Assembly: GCA_021846485.1 (NCBI GenBank)
Contig: JAJZWW010000165.1
Location: 1-7,162 of the forward strand
Origin: Actinomycetes bacterium
GTDB taxonomy: Bacteria; Actinomycetota; Acidimicrobiia; Acidimicrobiales; Palsa-688
Length of the DNA: 7,162 bases
Reading direction: 5' to 3'
Shown: positions 1-5,831 of the stretch, one piece after another
Numbering within the stretch: the first letter of the stretch is position 1
Layout: every line of letters starts with the position of its first letter
Notes under the pieces: model-generated
Databases searched by the model: none
The model's input: the letters and a program-made list of their open reading frames with translations, nothing else
Told to the model about the DNA's origin: nothing
Translations under genes and position numbers: made by a program

Positions 1-10
1 CATAACAGAT

Positions 11-63
11 GGGTACCATCACTGTGGTACCCCCGGTACCACCATGGCGACACCGGGGGTACC
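11..63. repeat. Cluster of four GGTACC palindromes with nested inverted repeats
   Basis: GGTACC occurs at 12-17, 26-31, 35-40 and 58-63, and I found no other copy in the window. The first two copies form a perfect inverted repeat, GGGTACCA-N6-TGGTACCC (11-32). The second and third form TGGTACC-CCC-GGTACCA (25-41). The cluster sits before and across the first possible start of the small regulator gene at 44, which is the usual place for an operator of an autoregulating ribbon-helix-helix protein. Iterons of an origin are an alternative, since iterons also occur as short repeats beside replication genes. The repeats are seen directly; the operator role is inference. Confidence 0.6.
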
Positions 64-346
64 ACGTGATCGGGCAGCCGTTTCGGGGGTGCCGTGTGAT
101 TCTCGCTTCGTGACGAAATCCATTCCTCCCGATGAGCTACTCCCGCTCCGAGCACGGGTGCCGTCGGCTTTACTCGATGCCCTCCGTGACGAGGCGATGG
201 CTCGATCCATCCCGACGGGTCGTCTCCTGGCCCATCTCCTGGCGGATGGGCTACCTGCTGCAGCCGCTGACCGGGTACGGCGGCGACTCGCCCCAATCCG
301 CCCATTGGCGGTGGTGCCGGACGATGAGGCGCTAGCCGATGACTGA
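44..346 (+). CDS. Small ribbon-helix-helix-like DNA-binding protein (putative repressor)
   Basis: The 100-residue reading uses the first in-window start, ATG 44. The recognisable part is residues 35-71: a short strand (LRARVP) followed by a helix (SALLDALRDEAMARS), a turn (IPTG) and a second helix (RLLAHLLADGLP). This is the beta-alpha-alpha layout of Arc/MetJ/CopG-type proteins, which bind palindromic operators as dimers and often control plasmid copy number or their own operon. The tail is basic, then acidic. Neither start has a good ribosome-binding site. GTG 110 would give a 78-residue protein retaining the whole domain and would leave every GGTACC copy in the leader. The frame is also open to the left window edge, so an upstream start is possible. 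The domain call is by pattern only. The gene precedes a replication-type operon in the same orientation, which fits a regulator. Confidence 0.55.
   Translation: MATPGVPRDRAAVSGVPCDSRFVTKSIPPDELLPLRARVPSALLDALRDEAMARSIPTGRLLAHLLADGLPAAAADRVRRRLAPIRPLAVVPDDEALADD
54..100. repeat. Imperfect 17-base direct repeat, 30-base period
   Basis: Bases 54-70 and 84-100 match at 14 of 17 positions (CGGGGGTACCACGTGAT against CGGGGGTGCCGTGTGAT) and are exactly 30 bases apart. The first copy contains the fourth GGTACC and the second a GGTGCC variant. If translation starts at 44, both copies encode GVP-x-D, and two of the three differences are then synonymous. The repeat may therefore be a protein-level repeat, or an extension of the operator or iteron cluster with a period near three helical turns. 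Confidence 0.45.
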
Positions 347-518
347 CCGACGCCCGCTGCGGGCTGCTGCGGCCAACGGTGACAGCCCCGACGCGCAGCA
401 GCCCGGGACCTCGATCCCGGGCTGCGCTCAACTTCTGACCACCCACATGGTCACCCCTAATCCTAGCGGGTGTGACCTCGATGTCGAGGACCCATCCGGT
501 GCCACGTCGCAAGCCTGA
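339..518 (+). CDS. Possible 59-residue small ORF overlapping both neighbours
   Basis: ATG 339 lies 5 bases before the regulator's TGA (344-346), an overlap typical of translational coupling. The frame stays open for 59 codons to TGA 516-518 and enters the next gene by 47 bases. It begins MTDRRPLRAAAANGD and is rich in Ala, Pro and Asp, with no domain I recognise. Its third codon positions are mostly G or C, as in the real genes here, but in such DNA that is weak evidence. It contains both competing hairpins of the control region, so it could be a leader peptide whose translation decides which one forms. It could equally be a chance ORF. Confidence 0.25.
   Translation: MTDRRPLRAAAANGDSPDAQQPGTSIPGCAQLLTTHMVTPNPSGCDLDVEDPSGATSQA
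360..425 (+). promoter_or_regulatory. Two mutually exclusive hairpins (attenuator-like) between regulator and operon
   Basis: The arm CGGGCTGCTGCG (360-371) is perfectly complementary to CGCAGCAGCCCG (394-405), leaving a 22-base loop. The arm GCAGCCCGGGA (398-408) is perfectly complementary to TCCCGGGCTGC (415-425), leaving a 6-base loop (CCTCGA). The two structures share bases 398-405, so only one can form at a time. The second is a compact terminator-like stem, but no T tract follows it. An antiterminator/terminator switch, a T-less actinobacterial terminator for the regulator gene, or a structured origin element are all possible. The pairing is seen directly; the function is inferred. Confidence 0.5.
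435..463 (+). promoter_or_regulatory. Weak candidate promoter for the 472-onward operon
   Basis: CTGACC (435-440) matches the -35 consensus TTGACA at four positions. Exactly 17 bases later comes TAATCC (458-463), a poor -10 that keeps only the initial TA. Transcription would begin at about 469-472, at or beside GTG 472, so the message could be leaderless. That would explain the lack of a clear ribosome-binding site before the 472 gene. The match is weak and base composition alone could produce it. Confidence 0.25.
436..477. promoter_or_regulatory. Candidate operator: TGACCA-N6-TGGTCA with a third half-site
   Basis: TGACCA (436-441) and TGGTCA (448-453) form a perfect inverted repeat with a 6-base spacer, overlapping the candidate -35 box. 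A further half-site, GTGACC (472-477), pairs with GGTCAC (449-454) across 17 bases that contain the candidate -10. The core ACCA-N6-TGGT (438-451) is identical in pattern and spacing to 15-28, upstream of the ribbon-helix-helix gene. The same regulator could therefore bind both sites. The repeats are seen directly; the binding protein is inferred. Confidence 0.4.
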
Positions 519-1167
519 TCCACCGGATCAGCTAGCCGCCGACGCCGCGGCCAGCGCCGAGGAGATCGAGGCCGCCGCTGCGGAACTGGCGGCGTCTTTC
601 CTCGGTGCCCTGACTCGACCAGGGCGCCCAGCGACTCGGTCTTCGGCCAGTCGTAAGCGCATCCCGCTCTCGCTGCGCCGGGCGGCCAACCGGGCCGGTG
701 GCCCCCGCACCGCCGAGCCGCCCCAGCGCCTGGTCGACGCAGCCGATGCCGGCTTGCTCACCCGGAGCAACACGCGGCCCGGTAGTGCCGGTCGCCGTGC
801 CGTCGATCGGGCGGTGTACCTCCGCCGCCGAGCCGCCAAACCTGGCCTCACGGCCCGGGAGGCTCTGGGGCACGAACGCTCGGGGCTCCCCGACCGGAGA
901 ATGTCGACGATCCTGGTGGGTCGGGGCTTCGTCACCGTCGAGAAGCCTGGCGGGGCGGACGCCCGGCGCATCGCCCGTTACGACGCCTACATCGGCCAAC
1001 TTCGACAGGGCGAGATATCCGAGCGCACCTTCGAGCGCAAGGTGCGGTCGTGGCGTCCCTTTCATGGAGAGTCCTTCGAGAGCGATCCGGCTGCCGTACT
1101 TGCCATTCTCGCCGAGCGCGCCGCCCTCGGCCTCGATTTGTTCGAGTACACCGGGCGGCGATCGTGA
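472..1167 (+). CDS. Basic protein of unknown function, first gene of the operon
   Basis: This is a 231-residue protein from GTG 472, or 228 residues from ATG 481; neither start has a convincing ribosome-binding site. Residues 18-46 form an Ala/Glu-rich amphipathic helix, possibly a coiled coil. Residues 48-120 are basic and low in complexity, probably disordered and possibly nucleic-acid binding. Residues 120-231 look folded: a segment TAREALGHERSG, then YDAYIGQLRQGEISERTFERKVRSW, then SDPAAVLAILAERAALG. I cannot name a family or function. Its stop overlaps the HNH gene's start by 4 bases (GTGA), so the two are probably translated together. Coding is supported by that coupling and by the helical, low-Cys composition of the C-terminal half. 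The antisense frames here have arginine-rich, featureless translations. Confidence 0.65.
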   Translation: MTSMSRTHPVPRRKPDPPDQLAADAAASAEEIEAAAAELAASFLGALTRPGRPATRSSASRKRIPLSLRRAANRAGGPRTAEPPQRLVDAADAGLLTRSNTRPGSAGRRAVDRAVYLRRRAAKPGLTAREALGHERSGLPDRRMSTILVGRGFVTVEKPGGADARRIARYDAYIGQLRQGEISERTFERKVRSWRPFHGESFESDPAAVLAILAERAALGLDLFEYTGRRS

Positions 1168-1520
1168 AGGCCGGGGTCTGCGTCCTCTGCGGGTGGGTGG
1201 GTCCGATCTCCCTCCACCACATCACAGGCCGGCCCGGGCCGGGCCGTCCGTACCTCGATCCCGACATCGTGATCCCTCTCTGTCCTCCTTGCCACACCGG
1301 CACCGGGGGCGTCCACCCTCTGCTCCGCGTAGCCGGGCTGGCCTGGCCGCGGCCCGGTGAAGACCTCGACGCATTTCGATTGCGTCGGCTCGGCTTCCAT
1401 GCACGGCTTGCAAGCGCTGCCGGACGCCGGTTCGTGCTCGACTCGAAGCCATCCGATGCCTTCGCAGGAGTGGCGTTCGGAGCTGGGGATCGCCTGGGCT
1501 CGCCGGGGATGCTCCTGTGA
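1164..1520 (+). CDS. Small HNH-like zinc-binding protein, possible endonuclease
   Basis: The 118-residue protein starts at GTG 1164, which overlaps the previous stop as GTGA; a longer reading from GTG 1050 adds only arginine-rich sequence. CxxC at C6/C9, the pair H18-H19 (in SLHHITGR) and C40-x2-C43-H44 (in VIPLCPPCH) give the order expected of an HNH nuclease with a structural zinc. H51 follows. HNH proteins nick or cut DNA, and small ones are common in phages and mobile elements, where they serve packaging, homing or restriction. The middle Asn of the motif, usually five residues before the third Cys, is Ile35 here, with Asp34 just before it. Activity is therefore uncertain. The gene overlaps the polymerase-like gene by 4 bases (GTGA), so a role in replication, such as nicking to start synthesis, is conceivable but unproven. 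Confidence 0.7.
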   Translation: MKAGVCVLCGWVGPISLHHITGRPGPGRPYLDPDIVIPLCPPCHTGTGGVHPLLRVAGLAWPRPGEDLDAFRLRRLGFHARLASAAGRRFVLDSKPSDAFAGVAFGAGDRLGSPGMLL

Positions 1521-4500
1521 AGAATCTCCCGATCGTGCTCCGGGCGGCGCCACCGATGGGGGAGGACCCCAAGCCGGGCCTGCCGGTCCGCGTGAAGGGA
1601 CTCGCGTCCCGGTCGGCGCTCTACCTCTTCACCACTGCCGATGCGGGGGCCGATGGCGACACCTTCGGGCTGGGCGCCGCCATCGTCGCTTGTGGGGCTC
1701 TGATCGCTCAGGCGGTCGTCATCGTGCCCGACGACCTCGGCGAGCGGGACCCGGTGGCACTCGCCGAGGTCGAAAGGTGGGCAGCGACACAGCGCTTCGA
1801 CGGTCTGGCCGGACGGGCGTCCTGGCGGGTCGTCACCCTCGCCGAGTTCACCGACCCGAAGGCGACAGTCGAGGACCAGCCCTGGGCGTTCCAGCCGGCT
1901 GCCTACAGTACCAGCGGAGCCGTCACGGTCGGTGCCGACCTCGGGCGCACCCTCTCCCTCATGGCCGAGCATGTCGTCGCTCGGAAGGGAACGCACGCCG
2001 GGAAATGGGAGGTGTTCCTGCCCGGTTGGGGGAAGCGCTACGAAGCTGGGAGCAACGTCTCGACGACGCTCCCGCACCGCCCGGGACTCCGCGTCGAGCA
2101 TCGCCGGGTCGGGTGGCAGGTGAGCTTCGGTCCACGTGAGCGAGGCAACGGGCAGAAGGGGCGCAAGGATTTCGTGGACCTTCTCTCGCTTGCCTACGTC
2201 CTCGACGGTGACCGGGCCGCCGGCTTCGTCGAGCACGCCCGGAACGCCGGGGTGACGGCCGAGGAATTGCCCATCGTGGCCCCGGTCGACGCCGTTGGCG
2301 CGGCACAAGTGGCGCAAGCGCTCGACGACATCCGTGCGCTCGCACTGGCGCTCGACGACAAGGCGGCGGGGTGGTTCACCACGTCGGTCGATCGTCAAGA
2401 CGGCATCCGGCGAATCGACCTGGCTCGGTCGTCGAGCCCGGCCGCACTCGCCACCATGATCCCGGCTCGCTTCAGCGCAACGCCCCCGCTCACGAAGTTC
2501 CACCTCACCCACGGGGAGCACCAGCGGTGGTTCGAGTCGTTCCACGGCGGCTGGGCCGATGGTGACGAACGCCTCTGGCGCCGCCCGTTCCAGGCGGTCT
2601 ATGCCGACCTGTCGAGCGCCTTCCCTCTGGTCGCTCACCACGTCGGCTGGTGGTCACTGCGGATCGCCGACCACCTGGGACGCGAGATCGTGACCGCCGA
2701 CCTGAAGCGGCTCTGTGCACGGGCCATTGCCGATCCGACGGTGGTGCTCGACCCCGCCACCTGGCAACGCTTCGGCATTACCCGGGCCGAGGTCGTACCG
2801 CAGGGTGAGCCCTGGTACGTCGACGTGGACGATCCGACCCGGCCAGATGGTCGCTGCGTGACGGTGCCCCTCGTCGCCGAGGGACGGACCGCCAACTACT
2901 CGTGGTTCGATGTGGTGGGCGCTGCCGTCCGTGCCCGCCGTGTTCCCGAGATCGTCCGGGCTGTCCGCCTCGTGCCGGTGGGTCGTGAGTTCGGACTCCG
3001 TCGACGTGTCCCGGTGCTTCCCGAGCTCGTCTGCAACCTCGACGATGACCCCGCGGCCGATCTGGTCCGGCGCCGCCGCCAGGCGAAGGAGGGCGGCGAC
3101 AGTGTGCTTTCCGCCCAGCTCCACGCGCTGGTGAACGCTCTCGTCTCGGGGAACCCGTCTCGGCTCGACAGCCGGCTTCGCAGGGTGAGCGGGACGTTGA
3201 CGGTGGCAGAACAGCCGGGCGGGACGGAGCACTTCATGCCGGTAGCCGCCACCGTCCAGGCCGGCGCCCGGATGCTGCTCGCCGTGCTCGACCGTCTCGT
3301 CACCGACCTCGGCGGGACCGTCGCCTACCGCAACACCGATTCATCGATCATCCCAGCGTCACCGGGAGGCGGCACGCTCACCCTGCCGGACGGGTCGACG
3401 ATCCACCAGCTCGCGTGGTCCGAGGTGGACGGCGTACTTGGCGCCTTCGAGCGCCTGGCGCCCGAGCCGGCGTGGCCAGTCTGGAAGACCGAGCGGGGGG
3501 CCGACGACAATCCTCTCCGCTGTCTGGTGTTCGGCCAGCAGCGCCACGTCGAGTACGTGTTGAAGCCGGATGGCCCGGAGCTGATCGATTGGACCGAGAG
3601 CGGGCTCGGCGGCCGGTGGTCCGACCCGGCCGGGATGCCCGGCCGATGCCTGGACGGTGGCCGGGCATGGTCGAGGGCTGCCGTGCTCCGGGAGGTCGTC
3701 TACGCCGAGGCGCTGGTGGTGCAGCCGAAGGATGCGATCCGGGACACGGCTCCGTGGGACACGCCGGGGGCTGTGAGATTCCCAGCCCTACGACGGCTCC
3801 AGGTGACGACCCCGACGATCAAAGCGACCCTGCCCGAGCAGCTCGGCGCTCAGCTCGGAAGCCGGTTCCTGGAGGGGAGTGTCTCTACGCTCCGGGACCA
3901 GTCGGTGCACTCCGTGGTGGCGCTCGATCCCGGGGGCGACCTTGCCGGATGGGAGACGCTCCGGTGGTTGGACCGAGCGACGGGAATGCCGGTCCGGGTG
4001 ACGACCAGCTCGCTCGACACGGACCGTCCTGACCCCGTGCTTCTCGAATCGCTGTCGGCACGGGCAGCGGCCTTCGCCCGACAGCTCCCTAGCGCTCCGG
4101 TGGACTCCGCGGTGCTCACACCGCTGTCGGTGCAGTACCGGGGCCGTGTCTCAGGGGTCCTCGACGCCGGCGACGGCGGGGAACCCGAGGACGTGATCCG
4201 CGAGGAGCGCCCGGAGTACGTCGACATCTACGGTTTCGGACCGGGCCAGCGAAAGGCGTTGTTCGCCTTGGTGAAGGAGCTGGGCGCCTCCGAGTTCGCC
4301 CGGCAGACCGGGTGCACGCCACGAACGGCCCGGAAGCTGGCTGCGGGGAAACTCCCGACCCCGGCAACCGTGCGCCGCATCCTCGCCGTCGTGCGAACCC
4401 GGGAGTGCGAAGGCCCCCGTCGTCCGACGTGTGCACTCGACGGGTGCAGTCGCCCGATCCCGAAGGGCGCCCGGAAGTACTGCTCCCCGGCGCACAGTGA

Positions 4501-4678
4501 CCGGGCATGGCGCTCTCGGACGAAGGATCCGGGGCGACGGCCGCTCGCCCGACCTCGACGGGCTGCTGTTGATCTCGTCACCGAGCCCGGGTGCCCCGGC
4601 TGCGGGGCCGTCCTCCTCGGCGCTGCCGCCACCGGTCCCTGTCCTGTCTGTTCGTACCCATCGACGAAAGCGAGCTAA
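1517..4678 (+). CDS. Family B DNA polymerase-like protein with C-terminal HTH and zinc fingers
   Basis: The start GTG 1517 overlaps the HNH stop (GTGA), with GGGG at 1505-1508 as a weak ribosome-binding site. The protein has 1053 residues. Family B polymerases copy DNA with a palm domain that binds two metal ions. Motif A is VYADLSSAFP (361-370, Asp364). Motif B is at about 534-549 (Gln534, His536, Asn540, Gly545). Motif C is YRNTDS (604-609, Asp608), preceded by the typical helix AARMLLAVLDRL-like segment at 582-593. The first motif C Asp is Asn606 and the motif B Lys is replaced by His536. Residues 34-60 and 217-285 recall a 3'-5' exonuclease domain, but the DxE pair is missing. The tail carries an HTH-like region (908-960), a Cys4/His-type finger (C972, C977, C989, H993) and a zinc ribbon (C1026, C1029, C1042, C1045). 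The neighbouring ATPase and SSB genes support a replication role. Catalytic competence is uncertain. Confidence 0.75.
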   Translation: MKNLPIVLRAAPPMGEDPKPGLPVRVKGLASRSALYLFTTADAGADGDTFGLGAAIVACGALIAQAVVIVPDDLGERDPVALAEVERWAATQRFDGLAGRASWRVVTLAEFTDPKATVEDQPWAFQPAAYSTSGAVTVGADLGRTLSLMAEHVVARKGTHAGKWEVFLPGWGKRYEAGSNVSTTLPHRPGLRVEHRRVGWQVSFGPRERGNGQKGRKDFVDLLSLAYVLDGDRAAGFVEHARNAGVTAEELPIVAPVDAVGAAQVAQALDDIRALALALDDKAAGWFTTSVDRQDGIRRIDLARSSSPAALATMIPARFSATPPLTKFHLTHGEHQRWFESFHGGWADGDERLWRRPFQAVYADLSSAFPLVAHHVGWWSLRIADHLGREIVTADLKRLCARAIADPTVVLDPATWQRFGITRAEVVPQGEPWYVDVDDPTRPDGRCVTVPLVAEGRTANYSWFDVVGAAVRARRVPEIVRAVRLVPVGREFGLRRRVPVLPELVCNLDDDPAADLVRRRRQAKEGGDSVLSAQLHALVNALVSGNPSRLDSRLRRVSGTLTVAEQPGGTEHFMPVAATVQAGARMLLAVLDRLVTDLGGTVAYRNTDSSIIPASPGGGTLTLPDGSTIHQLAWSEVDGVLGAFERLAPEPAWPVWKTERGADDNPLRCLVFGQQRHVEYVLKPDGPELIDWTESGLGGRWSDPAGMPGRCLDGGRAWSRAAVLREVVYAEALVVQPKDAIRDTAPWDTPGAVRFPALRRLQVTTPTIKATLPEQLGAQLGSRFLEGSVSTLRDQSVHSVVALDPGGDLAGWETLRWLDRATGMPVRVTTSSLDTDRPDPVLLESLSARAAAFARQLPSAPVDSAVLTPLSVQYRGRVSGVLDAGDGGEPEDVIREERPEYVDIYGFGPGQRKALFALVKELGASEFARQTGCTPRTARKLAAGKLPTPATVRRILAVVRTRECEGPRRPTCALDGCSRPIPKGARKYCSPAHSDRAWRSRTKDPGRRPLARPRRAAVDLVTEPGCPGCGAVLLGAAATGPCPVCSYPSTKAS

Positions 4679-4682
4679 CCCC

Positions 4683-5831
4683 ATGACGCCGAACCTGCAC
4701 GACATCCTCGAAACCTTCCAGCAATCGTTGTGGTTGCCGGACGCCGGAGTTGTCCACCTGGCGCTCGCCACGGTGGCGGCCAACCGGCTCCCCGGGGATC
4801 CGCTTTGGTTGCTCATCGTCGGCCCACCATCGAGCGGCAAGACGGTTGCCCTCGATGCCCTGTCCGACCTGCCGGAGTTCCACCCCGTCTCGACCTTCAC
4901 GGAAGCGGGGCTCCTCTCCGGGTCGTCGGGCAACAACGGCGGCACTGGCGGGCTCCTTCGGCAGGTCGGCGATCGCGGGCTCATCGTGGCATCGGACTTC
5001 GGGACCTTGCTGAACGAGCACGGATCGACCCGGAATCGGCTGTTCGCCTGTCTTCGTGAGGTTTACGACGGGAAGTTTGTTCGCCAGCTCGGCACGGAGG
5101 GCGGGCGCACGTACGCCTGGGTCGGCCACGCTGGCTTCGTCGGCGCGTGCACGGAGGCGATCGACTCGCCGGCCATCGACCTCGGACTCCTCGGGGAGAG
5201 ATTCACCTATTACCGGATGCCCGAGGCCTCGCCGAATGACGAGCACCTCACCTGCCTGGTGGCGAACGAGCGAGCCGGACACCAGCCCGCCGATCGAGCC
5301 AAGCGCGCCAGCGCGGTGGCAGAGTTCTTCGCCGGGCTCGACCTACCCGACACGCTACCGATGCTCGACGAGGAGGCAGAGGACCGGCTCATCACCTTGG
5401 CTGGGATCGGTGCGCGCTGCCGGTCCTCTGTCGTCCGCGAGGGCTTCTCCCGAGAGGTCGAGATGGTCCCGGGCCGGGAACGTTCTACTCGGCTCTTTGG
5501 GCAGCTCCGTCAGCTCCACGCCGGCCTGGTCGTGATCGGGACCGAGGCGGCTGAGACGTGGCGCCTCGTCACGAAAGCCGCACTCGACGGCATTCCTCCG
5601 GGACGGCGGGCGGCAATCGACTATCTCATGGCCGAGCGAGGCGAGCACACAACGACAGTTGTCGCAGGGCATCTTCGCCTCCCGGTCACCCCGACACGTC
5701 GGCATCTCCAGGACCTCTACGCCCACGGGGTCGTCGATCTCTCGGGAGATCATCCCGAGCGCTGGTCTGCGAGTGAGTGGCTCGTCGATCACTGGTGGGC
5801 GGCGACAAGCGCGGCCGGGGCCGAGCGATGA
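4683..5831 (+). CDS. P-loop (AAA+-like) ATPase with C-terminal winged helix, putative replication helicase or loader
   Basis: The start ATG 4683 is 4 bases after the polymerase stop; the frame is open further upstream, but that part lies inside the polymerase zinc-finger tail. The protein has 382 residues. The Walker A motif is GPPSSGKT (47-54) and the Walker B strand is LIVASDF (100-106), with Asp105 followed by Phe instead of the usual Glu. GERFTYYRMP (171-180) offers an arginine finger candidate at Arg173. Residues 310-355 look like a winged helix (TTTVVAGHLRLPVTPTRRHLQDLYAHGVV) of the kind that contacts DNA. Such ATPases form rings that unwind DNA or load other factors. Position between a polymerase-like gene and ssb favours helicase or loader work. 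I cannot place it in a named family. Its stop overlaps the next start (ATGA). Confidence 0.7.
   Translation: MTPNLHDILETFQQSLWLPDAGVVHLALATVAANRLPGDPLWLLIVGPPSSGKTVALDALSDLPEFHPVSTFTEAGLLSGSSGNNGGTGGLLRQVGDRGLIVASDFGTLLNEHGSTRNRLFACLREVYDGKFVRQLGTEGGRTYAWVGHAGFVGACTEAIDSPAIDLGLLGERFTYYRMPEASPNDEHLTCLVANERAGHQPADRAKRASAVAEFFAGLDLPDTLPMLDEEAEDRLITLAGIGARCRSSVVREGFSREVEMVPGRERSTRLFGQLRQLHAGLVVIGTEAAETWRLVTKAALDGIPPGRRAAIDYLMAERGEHTTTVVAGHLRLPVTPTRRHLQDLYAHGVVDLSGDHPERWSASEWLVDHWWAATSAAGAER

Noticed and set aside
9..113. 34-codon ORF from ATG 9 across the GGTACC cluster
   Set aside because: It is short, has no visible ribosome-binding site and is made largely of repeat sequence. It may be a chance frame.
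1050..1163. Longer HNH protein from GTG 1050
   Set aside because: The added 38 residues are Arg-rich and overlap the folded C-terminus of the preceding gene. The GTGA overlap at 1164 is a better start.
1357..2139. 260-codon plus-strand frame overlapping the HNH and polymerase genes
   Set aside because: The translation is Arg/Gly-rich without motifs, and the frame is incompatible with the two coupled genes that it covers.
932..2641. 569-codon open frame on the minus strand
   Set aside because: It lies opposite the HNH-like gene and the N-terminal part of the polymerase-like gene. Its translation is Arg/Gly/Pro-rich with no motif, as expected for antisense frames of high-GC genes, whereas the plus-strand products carry recognisable motifs and coupled starts.
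4431..4682. N-terminal extension of the ATPase frame
   Set aside because: The extension overlaps the polymerase gene's zinc-finger region in another frame and looks like shadow sequence. ATG 4683, just after the polymerase stop, is the natural start.
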